A stretch of 17,997 bases of DNA from Zancudomyces culisetae (lineage: Eukaryota; Kickxellomycota; Harpellomycetes; Harpellales; Legeriomycetaceae): positions 1-17,997 of the forward strand of contig LSSK01000758.1 of assembly GCA_001969505.1 (NCBI GenBank). Reading direction: 5' to 3'. The translations under genes were made by a program, and so were the position numbers. The notes beneath the pieces are model-generated. The model was not told the DNA's origin. It was given only the letters and a program-made list of their open reading frames with translations, and made no database searches. Numbering within the stretch: position 1 is the stretch's first letter; the number at the start of each line of letters is the position of its first letter. Below, piece by piece: positions 1 to 7,414 of the stretch.

Positions 1-140
1 GGGGGGGGGGAGAGAGGGAATTTAGAGGAATTTAATATAAATTTTGTGAGCAATTTTGCAAATGTTGGCTTTTTATGGAATTGAAGTTGGATTTGGCATT
101 CGCATTAAAACAGTTTAAATTGCGAAAACCACACATTTTT

Positions 141-147
141 TATATAT
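141..147 (+). promoter_or_regulatory. candidate TATA box of COY1
   Basis: A TATATAT element lies about 75 bp upstream of the COY1 start codon at 222, inside an AT-rich 5' flank. The spacing is plausible for a yeast TATA element, but such strings are common in DNA this AT-rich. Nothing else recognisable was seen in 1-221 apart from a ten-G run at the window edge. Confidence 0.3.
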
Positions 148-221
148 GGAATAAGTGAATACATAAAAAAAAGAGTAAGCGGGTTCAAACATCATTAAAC
201 TAGGAAAAAAATAGTTGAGAA

Positions 222-2593
222 ATGGAGCAACTAACAACGTCAGAGTTATCATCCGTCCTCGAGGCTTGGAAAAGTAAGGATATGCCAACATATTGACATT
301 GTGTATACATCCGCAATACTTTTACTAACAGATTTGGATTGCATATCCTTTTCTTCATTTTGCGAATTAGATGTTAATTTTCCTAATGTCTTGGAAACTT
401 ATGGGAAGAAGGGCGAGGAAATCATCGAGAATCAGAAGAGTAGCTTGCAAGGCAGAAAGGAGTTGGCTGAGAACACCAAAGGTTCGTATGAACGTCAAGT
501 ATACAATTTCAAGAATTTAACTAACTTTTACCTTCTCAAAACTTTAAACAGCTTTCAGAAAAAACACTACGTTTCAGGACTCGACCGAATTGAAGGTTCT
601 GCTTAAAGGTATTGTGTAATTCTTCCTAAACGCGACCATTATTCTTTTATGTTTGTACTTGTGCACCAGGAGGAAGTGAATAGCATTTATTTTATCTTGA
701 TATAGGATACCAAAATGAAATCGACAAATTGACAAAGAAATTGAGATTTGCAGAAAACACCTATTTAAATCTTTACAAGATAATGAGCGAATTGCCAAAT
801 CCAGAGTTATATTTGGCACAGCAACTAGAAGATCGAAGGAAGAAAACAAAAGAGAATAAGAAAGAGGAAACATTAAAACTGGACAACAAGAAGCTTCTCC
901 AGGAAAATAAGGAGTTGAAGGAAACTATAGCTCAAATCCGCCAAGAACAAGAAAATTTCCTCAAAGACAGCCAAAATACTCAACAGCAGCAGCAAGGAGA
1001 GTATGAAAACCAGATTTCGTACCTAAAAAACCGCGAGTTAAGCCTGCAGCAACAATTAACTGAGGCTGTTCATAACTTGGAACATCTGAGAAGTACACAC
1101 GATCTGACCCAATCTGAGCTGCTGGATATTACAACCAACAAAGACCAGGAAATGCTAGCTAAACTTGCCGAGTTTGACGTAAACCAAGCTGAGTTGGATA
1201 GGGCGAATCTAAGAATTAACGATCTACAGCTTGTTGTGGTAAGAAAGCTGCAGAATATATTCGATATACAAACTATTCCATTTTGTTGAGGACAATGACA
1301 GTTTTGAAATAATACTGTTTAATAACATTTAGGCAAAATTAAAATCGCAGATACAAAGCCTAGAGAAAGGAGTAGAGACCAATGAAATGTAATACTAGAG
1401 ATTATTTTTTATTAGTAGAGGGATGTGGAGTTATATTTGCGAAAGCTACTAATCAAGGATAATGTGCATAAAAAAATGACAATTAATTATTTTTAGGATA
1501 TTGGACTACCAAAACAAGGTCAAGACGTTGGAACTGCAGTTAAATAAGCTGAGTTTGGAATTGGAAGCCTCAAAAATCGCTCAGGGAAAAAATCTTCGAG
1601 AGGTTGAGGAACTCGAAAGTGTTTTGGAGCTAAAAGTAAATTAGACATATTTCTAAAATTTAATGATAGAAAAATACAAACGAGAAAAAAACTTTTCAAA
1701 TAATAATAGTAATAATAATGTAATGGCCTTGCAAGGTATCAAGTGGTAAATATAACCTGACAACCAAATAGGCGAACGAGATCAAAAAGCTGTTGAATAA
1801 ACTAGAAGAACAAAATGATTATGCAGAGATAAAACGAGAGTTAGAGATATTAAAGAGCGTTGAGCTTGGTGGAGATTGGGACGAAGAAAAACCAAAACAA
1901 AAGGACGTCAAGCTAACCTTCGAACAACAGCTGATTAAACAGAACCAGAATCTTCAAACGCAACTTACATTAACCAAAAACAAGTCTACCCAGTTTGAAA
2001 CAGAAACCCAATCCTTAAAGTCGCAGGTAAGTCAGCTGTCGACTCAGCTAAAAGCGAAGTCCGATTTGGTCTTAAAACTGGAGCACGATTTATCTTCTTC
2101 CACGGTGGATGTTAACAAGAATGACAACAATTCCACCAACAATTCGATCCTTCCTATTGTCACCTCCCAACGAGACCGCTTTAAGCAGCGCACCACCGAC
2201 CTGGAGGATCAGTTGAGAAAAGCACATTCGCTTAACGAACAGCTGCTGCTGAAAGCAGATAAACTGCAAGCCGAAAACTCTAATTTAATCGGCCAACTAA
2301 AATCTCTAAAATCAATAAATTCCTTTTCGACTCCCTCGGCAATCAATATTCCCACCCCAACTACCTCTACCCGAATATATGGCTTTGACGGCTTTTCTGA
2401 TGACTACGCATATCGATACTCTTCCCGCCATAGGCTACTTTCTCCGTTTTTGTCCAAATCGAAAACAAATCGTTACTTTGGCGCCATCAAAAGGTTTACA
2501 AGGAACCTAATGCGCTATAAATATACGCGCCATTTGGTTTACCTTTACATCTCCTTCCTTCACTTGTTTGTTTTTTACTTAATGTTATTGTAG
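222..2593 (+). CDS. COY1: CASP/Coy1-type Golgi tail-anchored coiled-coil protein, seven exons
   Basis: This is the yeast counterpart of CASP, a golgin-like protein of the Golgi membrane that works with tethers and SNAREs in intra-Golgi retrograde traffic. I join exons 222-273, 371-481, 552-608, 706-1238, 1333-1388, 1497-1635 and 1772-2593, giving 1770 nt and 589 aa, with phases agreeing at all six junctions. The N-terminal part (W16 onward, through RKELAENTKAFRKNT and GYQNEIDKL) aligns without gaps to my recollection of human CASP and S. cerevisiae Coy1. The middle is a long Gln/Glu/Lys/Leu-rich coiled coil. The C-terminal CASP domain includes SQRDRF and a terminal hydrophobic segment, LVYLYISFLHLFVFYLMLL, with the conserved Tyr and His of the family. 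The protein ends almost directly after this segment, so the lumenal tail is minimal. The ATG at 222 is chosen because it puts the family's N-terminal Trp at residue 16. The stop is 9 bp from the stop of the convergent neighbour. Confidence 0.9.
274..370 (+). other. COY1 intron 1 (97 nt, phase 1)
   Basis: The donor is GTAAGG, a perfect TACTAAC branch site lies at 323-329, and the acceptor is TTAG at 367-370. An alternative AG at 331 keeps the frame but adds 13 residues. The acceptor at 370 restores the exact family spacing between the N-terminal Trp and the FRKN block, so I prefer it. Confidence 0.75.
482..551 (+). other. COY1 intron 2 (70 nt, phase 1)
   Basis: The donor is GTTCGT, which is non-consensus at the third and fourth positions. 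The branch is AACTAAC at 519-525 and the acceptor is ACAG at 548-551. Splicing here creates the conserved block KAFRKNT. The other nearby donor (486) and acceptor (558) break the frame. Confidence 0.8.
609..705 (+). other. COY1 intron 3 (97 nt, phase 1)
   Basis: The donor is GTATTG and the acceptor is ATAG at 702-705. Splicing joins VLLK to GYQNEID, a conserved CASP block. The branch site is unclear: CTTGAT just before the acceptor, or CCTAAAC near 624. Confidence 0.8.
1239..1332 (+). other. COY1 intron 4 (94 nt, phase 0)
   Basis: The donor is GTAAGA, TTAATAAC at 1319-1326 is the likely branch site, and the acceptor is TTAG at 1329-1332. Reading through the donor meets a stop at 1287-1289. 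Confidence 0.8.
1389..1496 (+). other. COY1 intron 5 (108 nt, phase 2)
   Basis: The donor is GTAATA, a branch-like TACTAAT lies at 1447-1453, and the acceptor is TTAG at 1493-1496. The preceding exon (1333-1388) is only 56 nt. The coiled coil runs through both junctions. Confidence 0.8.
1636..1771 (+). other. COY1 intron 6 (136 nt, phase 0)
   Basis: The donor is GTAAAT, followed directly by an in-frame TAG. The acceptor is ATAG at 1768-1771. A small AAT/AGT trinucleotide repeat lies inside (about 1700-1720). Splicing resumes the coiled coil at ANEIKKLLNKLEEQ. Confidence 0.8.
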
Positions 2594-2602
2594 GTCACAT
2601 TG

Positions 2603-3703
2603 CTATAGAGGTTTTGAAAAATCCATTGATTGGAATTTATAAAACTCTTTAAAAACGTCTTCCATCCCTTTAGACTTGTTTCCACTCTCCTGATATATAC
2701 TGCAGCTGTGTATGCCGCTTACTTCTCTTTTCGACCCAAGATAATCACTACTGCCATTGTTTTCCATTAACCATTCGGCAGTACTACTCAGTATCCATTC
2801 AAACAATCCACCTTTCTTGTTATTCTCTGCTAATTTTTTAGTAGTACCCCCTTCATGCTCCATTCCCCTCTCTATTATGGACGTTTCTCCAGAGTTTTCT
2901 GCCTCGAATTCGCCACTACTGTTCCTAGTATTATCTGTACTTTTGCTATCACAACTTGTCCTTTTGCTTTTATTACTTTCGCTATGGCTGTCGCAGATTG
3001 TCCCGCTTTCTAACCATCCACTGACCATATCCTTTTTACTTAAATACGAAATTTTATCTTTTTGATCGAAAATCATGTTTTTGTATTCAGAACGCCTGTT
3101 TTCTTGTCTTATTATATCTCTGATGCTTTTTTTAATAGGTATACCAAGTTGTGTTACCCCTCCTCGTTCCTTACTATTGTTTTGTATTTCACCAGTATCT
3201 TTTTTTGCCGAAATTTCACATCCACCCGTCGTCGTTTCAACTAATGCAAATTGACTCTCGCCTCTTCTCAATAGGTGTTTCGACTCGGTTCTACCAATGC
3301 TATTCATCTTTTTCCTTTGTTTTGCATCTTTTTTTTCCTTCGAATTTTCGTTTTTACGCCTAGCGACAGCTCCTTTTGTTATTGATATTCCTCTGTCGCT
3401 TACATAACCTGTCTCTTCAAGCTTTTGGCCCGAGTGTAATTCTAATTCAACTTGATCCTCTGCCTGCAAATCCACTACCTTTTGCTTTTTTCCAAATCCA
3501 AAATCAATATAACTACCCTCAGTCACTAGGTTTATATTTTCCTCCTCCTCTTTGCTCTCCTCTTCACTCATCGCCCCGCCCTCATGTTCTATATTCAAAT
3601 TTGTCCAACCCCATGAAGCTGACTCAGTGTCAGGTGACTCTGATATTACTATGCTCGTCCAACTGCTTATTGTTGATATATCCTTGTCTCCTCCTGTGGT
3701 CAT
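2603..3703 (-). CDS. hypothetical 366-aa low-complexity charged protein, no recognised family
   Basis: I do not recognise this protein. An uninterrupted 366-codon frame in DNA this AT-rich is unlikely by chance, and the opposite strand is broken into short frames, so I treat it as real. It starts at an ATG with an in-frame TAA three codons upstream. The protein is rich in Ser, Glu, Lys, Gly and Asn and looks disordered. An acidic run EEESKEEEEN lies near residues 47-56. A basic stretch at about 115-132 (RRKNENSKEKKDAKQRKK) resembles a bipartite nuclear localisation signal. WTNL at 33-36 has the spacing of an Atg8-interacting motif, but such matches are frequent. A more ordered Trp/Phe-bearing segment (about 298-315) and a hydrophobic-aromatic C-terminus (349-366) are the best candidates for conserved parts. 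No membrane span or signal peptide is seen. It converges on COY1 with 9 bp between stops, so the two 3' UTRs must overlap. Confidence 0.65.
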   Translation of the reverse strand: MTTGGDKDISTISSWTSIVISESPDTESASWGWTNLNIEHEGGAMSEEESKEEEENINLVTEGSYIDFGFGKKQKVVDLQAEDQVELELHSGQKLEETGYVSDRGISITKGAVARRKNENSKEKKDAKQRKKMNSIGRTESKHLLRRGESQFALVETTTGGCEISAKKDTGEIQNNSKERGGVTQLGIPIKKSIRDIIRQENRRSEYKNMIFDQKDKISYLSKKDMVSGWLESGTICDSHSESNKSKRTSCDSKSTDNTRNSSGEFEAENSGETSIIERGMEHEGGTTKKLAENNKKGGLFEWILSSTAEWLMENNGSSDYLGSKREVSGIHSCSIYQESGNKSKGMEDVFKEFYKFQSMDFSKPL

Positions 3704-3871
3704 GTGTGTTTATTGCAACCTATAACACTGGTTTTGCGTGCACTGGTTCTATTTCCCTATAAGTCTGTACTATATTCTTGAAGTACACTTGCATTGAGCA
3801 TACTTGGTTACGCAAATTAGTTTTCGAGTATACGTATTCCACTTTTTTACATTATGCTCTAAATATACAAC

Positions 3872-3880
3872 TATATATAA
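3872..3880 (-). promoter_or_regulatory. candidate TATA box of the 366-aa gene
   Basis: The string TATATATAA (TTATATATA on the minus strand) lies about 170 bp upstream of the leftward start codon at 3703. The spacing fits a yeast TATA element. It is supported only by sequence and position. Confidence 0.3.
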
Positions 3881-4002
3881 ACATATATCCGTTGTATTTT
3901 TTTCTCGTCGTAGCATCCAACACTGGTACTAAATAAAATCCTTTTTTGCGTTCACATTAAATTATGCTTACTCTTCTCCTCCAGCTGTATATGTTTAAAT
4001 CG

Positions 4003-4034
4003 TACCCTTTTTCCTTTTTATGACAAAAAGGGTA
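4003..4034. repeat. 10-bp perfect inverted repeat
   Basis: The arms TACCCTTTTT (4003-4012) and AAAAAGGGTA (4025-4034) are exact reverse complements separated by 12 bases. It could be a hairpin in a transcript or two head-to-head binding sites in the promoter of the 366-aa gene. No function is assigned. Confidence 0.6.
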
Positions 4035-5495
4035 ATATTAAATGGAATAAATATACGTAAAAACACAAGTCAGCTCGGTGTCTCTACCAGATTTTCTACA
4101 GAATTAACAAAGTCATATGTTTCTTTTTCCACTAAATTATTTGCAAATTAGTACAAATAAATAAATTTGGCATCAAGCATGTTCATTACGGCAAATGAAA
4201 GCTAAATGATGCAATGTGTTATGTGTGCAAACTGTGAAAATTGTGCAGATTGCGTGATTTTGCCAAGGAGAAACCCCTTTCCTTCTCATCTCACCGCATC
4301 CCCAGTTCCCTATAACAACTATCAGCTTTCCTTAGAAACTAATTAGAGCTTGTGACCCTTTCAAAATTCCCACAACAATAATAGTGAAAGCCATTTTTGT
4401 GTTTTTTTAGATTTGTAATGGCAGAAGCAAAGGGTCAAATTGGATTTTTTTCTAATTTTTTGTCTAATTGGCCTCTATAGAACCCTATACTGATGAAAGA
4501 TAAAGATAATGGTGGTGTTGGTGGGGAGGAGTTTTCAATTCAAATAAAAGACAATGCAGGATTGGAAAAGAAAAATGGGGCCTCGTTTAGGCAGTAACGG
4601 GAATGAATGGTTAACATTATCCATATTTGGAATCCAGACACCCACTTATTATACCCCCCTTTGCCACTCGCTACTCGCTAATCTTTGGTCTTTTGTTTTC
4701 TCTTTTAGCATGATTGTAGGGAATAATGCATCAAATAACAGGAAAATTGTAAAGATGTCGTCATTTTCAACTACCTTTCTCTCTACCAACAATTGATAAG
4801 TTTGGTCTTCCATAATCAACCGAAATATCATATTTTATTTTGCGCTCTTGAAATGTTAACAATCTCTATGCAAATAGAATCGTAATCACTAGTTAAAAAA
4901 GCAGAAAATTGTAAAACGGAACTGACACTAGTACACACTAATGCTCTGGCACTTTGTCAATACGATTCCACTCATCCAACCCCCCCCCCCCTCCTCCCCT
5001 ACTCCGCCCAGTGTACTAAGGAAAAAAAGTAACATGTGCTATACTGTTCTGCTAAACTGAATAGGTTGTCTATTCGTGGATACTATTTTTGTATTGACAT
5101 ATTCCCATAAGCTCGCTAGGAACAAAATACTAATAGTAAGCTAAATTCGGATTTAATCAGCTCATTCCTAGTTGATGTTTATAATATTCAAAAATACGTT
5201 AAATCCCCAATACGAATGTCTGCTAAAACACATTGCGAGTGTTGCAAGAATATGCTTTGTTTTCAGATTAATGCGACTTATCTGCGAAATAATACTTGAT
5301 TATTGTAATTCATAAGTTGCGTGTAGTAGATTGACTCTTTCCACCATTCACAAACCTGTTGCGTGCTAATTATTTCCGAGAAAAATGTCCCATGTTGGGA
5401 AGTAAAGCAGCTGACCTTCAACGCCATGTATGTGATGTACGCATGAATAAAACTCTTGTTAGCGGGGAGAAATATGCATAGCGATAGAGAATAAA

Positions 5496-5509
5496 GTCAC
5501 GCACGTGAC
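5496..5509. promoter_or_regulatory. E-box CACGTGAC within GTCACG/CGTGAC inverted arms
   Basis: GTCACGCACGTGAC contains CACGTG at 5502-5507. CACGTGAC reads GTCACGTG on the other strand, the core bound by yeast bHLH factors of the Cbf1 type, and the two GTCAC half-sites are arranged as an inverted repeat. The site is about 1.9 kb from the SLM start, so the target is uncertain. Binding is inference from motif knowledge. Confidence 0.35.
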
Positions 5510-5630
5510 AAAGCACCCCCGCCAACTAAGCTTCTTGGGGATTTGGAGATAGTTCCGGCAAATTAATCCATTTTATTTTAATCCACTCGGTTTAATAGGC
5601 GAATAACGTGTGGTAGTTCTAGAGTTTTTG

Positions 5631-5668
5631 TTATCGATAAGACTCCTCTTGTAGCTTGCTATCGATAG
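5631..5668. promoter_or_regulatory. paired TATCGATA palindromes
   Basis: Two palindromes, TTATCGATAA (5631-5640) and CTATCGATAG (5659-5668), share the core TATCGATA with centres 28 bp apart. A 12-bp palindrome TTATCATGATAA follows near 5848. All contain GATA half-sites; the first includes GATAAG, a GATA-factor core. The arrangement suggests cooperative or dimeric protein binding, but no factor is identified. Confidence 0.35.
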
Positions 5669-6225
5669 TATTTACACGTTTCTTTTCCAGAAATCACGTT
5701 TTTTTTCGTTAAATTAATTCCTTTTCAGAGTTGAACTAATAAAACCAAATTAATTGTATTAGGATGTTCATAAAGAAAAGAATGTTTCTTTTGCAAGGGT
5801 CAGACCCGGCCATCAACTTTAGATATAGAATTCGTATTTAGATACGCTTATCATGATAATATTGTCAGTCTGTACTCTCAGGCGGGATGGTGATGGCAGC
5901 GTAGTAATTTACCTTGCAGCTAAACGTTGGTCCTTTAAACAACTATACCCATGCACATTGAAGAGTGAAAAGGTATAAACACAAGGACTAATCTGTACAC
6001 GAAGGGATCTTCTTCTTGGTATTAAAATGTAGCCCCTATCCTGTGCTATTTGTGCGCCTCACAGAGTGAGTAAAAAAAAATGATGATGCTTCACTGTTTT
6101 GGATTTTAGAGTATTTTTAGAAATTTTGTTTTTCGGAGTTCTAATGAGATGGTTTTATTTTTTGTTCTCATCAAAGCGGGAAAAACTAAGCTAAGTGAGT
6201 TGAGTTTGACCAAAGCCGCATCTTT

Positions 6226-6249
6226 GTCGATTCCGCGGTAAAAATCGAC
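6226..6249. repeat. short hairpin with CCGCGG in the loop
   Basis: GTCGATT (6226-6232) and AATCGAC (6243-6249) pair perfectly around a 10-base loop that contains the palindrome CCGCGG. CGG-rich palindromes are typical of fungal zinc-cluster sites, so this may be a protein site rather than an RNA hairpin. Confidence 0.4.
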
Positions 6250-7414
6250 CATCAACGCACCATAGGAAAAGCTCGGATGTAAATAAAGGTGCAGTTATTC
6301 TCTCCATGTGTAAATCACTGTTACTAAAAAATTTATTTCTGGTTCAAGCAAGAGCAAATTGGATGAATGAAACAAGCTAAAAGGAATCTTACCACTTTGG
6401 GTAACGATAATAACTCTCATTGAAAAAGCTAATCAGAATAACTGGGATCACTCTAATCATTGTGGGCAAAAACTTTCATAAAATATAGCGTTGCTGACGG
6501 AGCAAAATCCCATATGATTTCAGTAGAAAAGGATGGTGCGACTGACTTTTTCGCACACAGATACATCCAAATCAACAACATGAATAAATAGGATCCAATA
6601 GTCTTTTGTAAATTCGGGATATTGCAGAAATATTTATAGGGTGCAGTATATACTAAAGAACATTGGCTAGGGCATTTGGAATTGCCGAGTTTCAATTCCA
6701 TTACCAAGAGCAGCAAACCAAATATAATGGATAATCCCTCTCATGTCTCAGATGGTTAAAAGCATTGTTTGTAGCAGTAAATCTTACAGACCCACTGATA
6801 ATGCGTGTTTAGCAGCAAGACCCTTCACAAAAAAAAACAAACAGACCAACCAGCAACAGTGTTATTGATAAAAGGAGAAGGAAAGTTATTTGATTTATTG
6901 GACAATTCTCAATTTTCAGTAACGAGAGCAAAAGAAAAACAAAAATTGTTAATGCAAAGATGCATTCGCCAGTCACGAGTCATGTGCCCATTTATTATTT
7001 TTTTTGAAGACACAGGATGCCTTATCTCTACGCTTAATGTCATCTTCCACTCAATTCTCTGGTACTCTGTACTCGGCTATTTCAGCTTTGTTTTTGCGGT
7101 TTGCGAATAGGAGGTTCGAAATATAAAAATCTTCCAGAATGGTGGCTTGGATTTTGCAAACACTACAGATACGTGAGCAGTGTAATTAATAGTAGTCGTT
7201 AGTATTGATGCTTCAGAACACACGCCTACCCACACCAATTCTCATCCCCTTCTCCATATGTGTGAACCAACAAAAAAAATTTAAAAAGCCTTACCAAGAC
7301 ATGATGATATTTAAGCTCATGGGTTTGAGTTTTATCTTTCATTAAATTAAAACTTCATTTTTTAACACAAAAGAAATACCAAAAACAAAGTTTACAACCC
7401 TCTAAAAAAGAAGA

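Larger units (their letters stand above)
3704..7414. other. 3.7-kb divergent intergenic region without a convincing gene
   Basis: This stretch lies between the 5' ends of the 366-aa gene (leftward) and the SLM-like gene (rightward). I found only short frames, the longest about 100 codons with a GTG start, none with family resemblance, and no tRNA, snRNA, SRP or RNase P signature. It contains a 12-C run at 4980-4991, the inverted repeat at 4003-4034, a CACGTG site near 5502, two TATCGATA palindromes near 5632 and 5660, a TTATCATGATAA palindrome near 5848, and a hairpin with CCGCGG in its loop near 6226. Near the SLM start there is a CCAAT and a CCCCTT element (about 7235-7250). A spliced gene of small exons, like COY1, or an unrecognised non-coding RNA cannot be excluded by eye. 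Confidence 0.6.

Noticed and set aside
274-331. Alternative COY1 intron 1 ending at the AG directly after the TACTAAC branch site
   Set aside because: It keeps the frame and would give a branch site touching the acceptor as in Yarrowia. But it inserts 13 residues between the N-terminal Trp and the conserved FRKN block, whereas the acceptor at 370 gives the exact family spacing.
3376-3762. 128-codon plus-strand frame overlapping the 366-aa gene
   Set aside because: Shorter than the antisense frame it overlaps, hydrophobic low-complexity translation of a purine-rich sense strand, no homology.
4980-4991. 12-C run (also ten-G at 1-10 and ten-C at 9882-9891) as G-quadruplex or telomere-like elements
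   Set aside because: They are single homopolymers without the spaced G-tracts of a repeat array; length may also be affected by sequencing error.
5496-5509. CDEI-like core of a point centromere
   Set aside because: RTCACRTG is present, but I see no CDEIII-like element next to a very AT-rich block, and point centromeres are confined to one family of yeasts that this window does not resemble.
6745-6781. tRNA-like segment (GTCTCAGATGGTTAAAAGC followed by a small stem with a TGT anticodon-like loop)
   Set aside because: It resembles a D-arm and anticodon arm of a Thr tRNA, but there is no T-arm with TTCRA, no matching acceptor stem, and the anticodon stem is only four pairs including a G-T.
6805-7110. 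101-codon plus-strand frame
   Set aside because: It needs a GTG start; the first ATG leaves only about 50 codons. No family resemblance or coding-like composition.
7112-7125. B-box-like GGTTCGAAAT, and GGTTCAAAC near 184
   Set aside because: Neither has a pairing T-stem or an upstream A box at tRNA distance.
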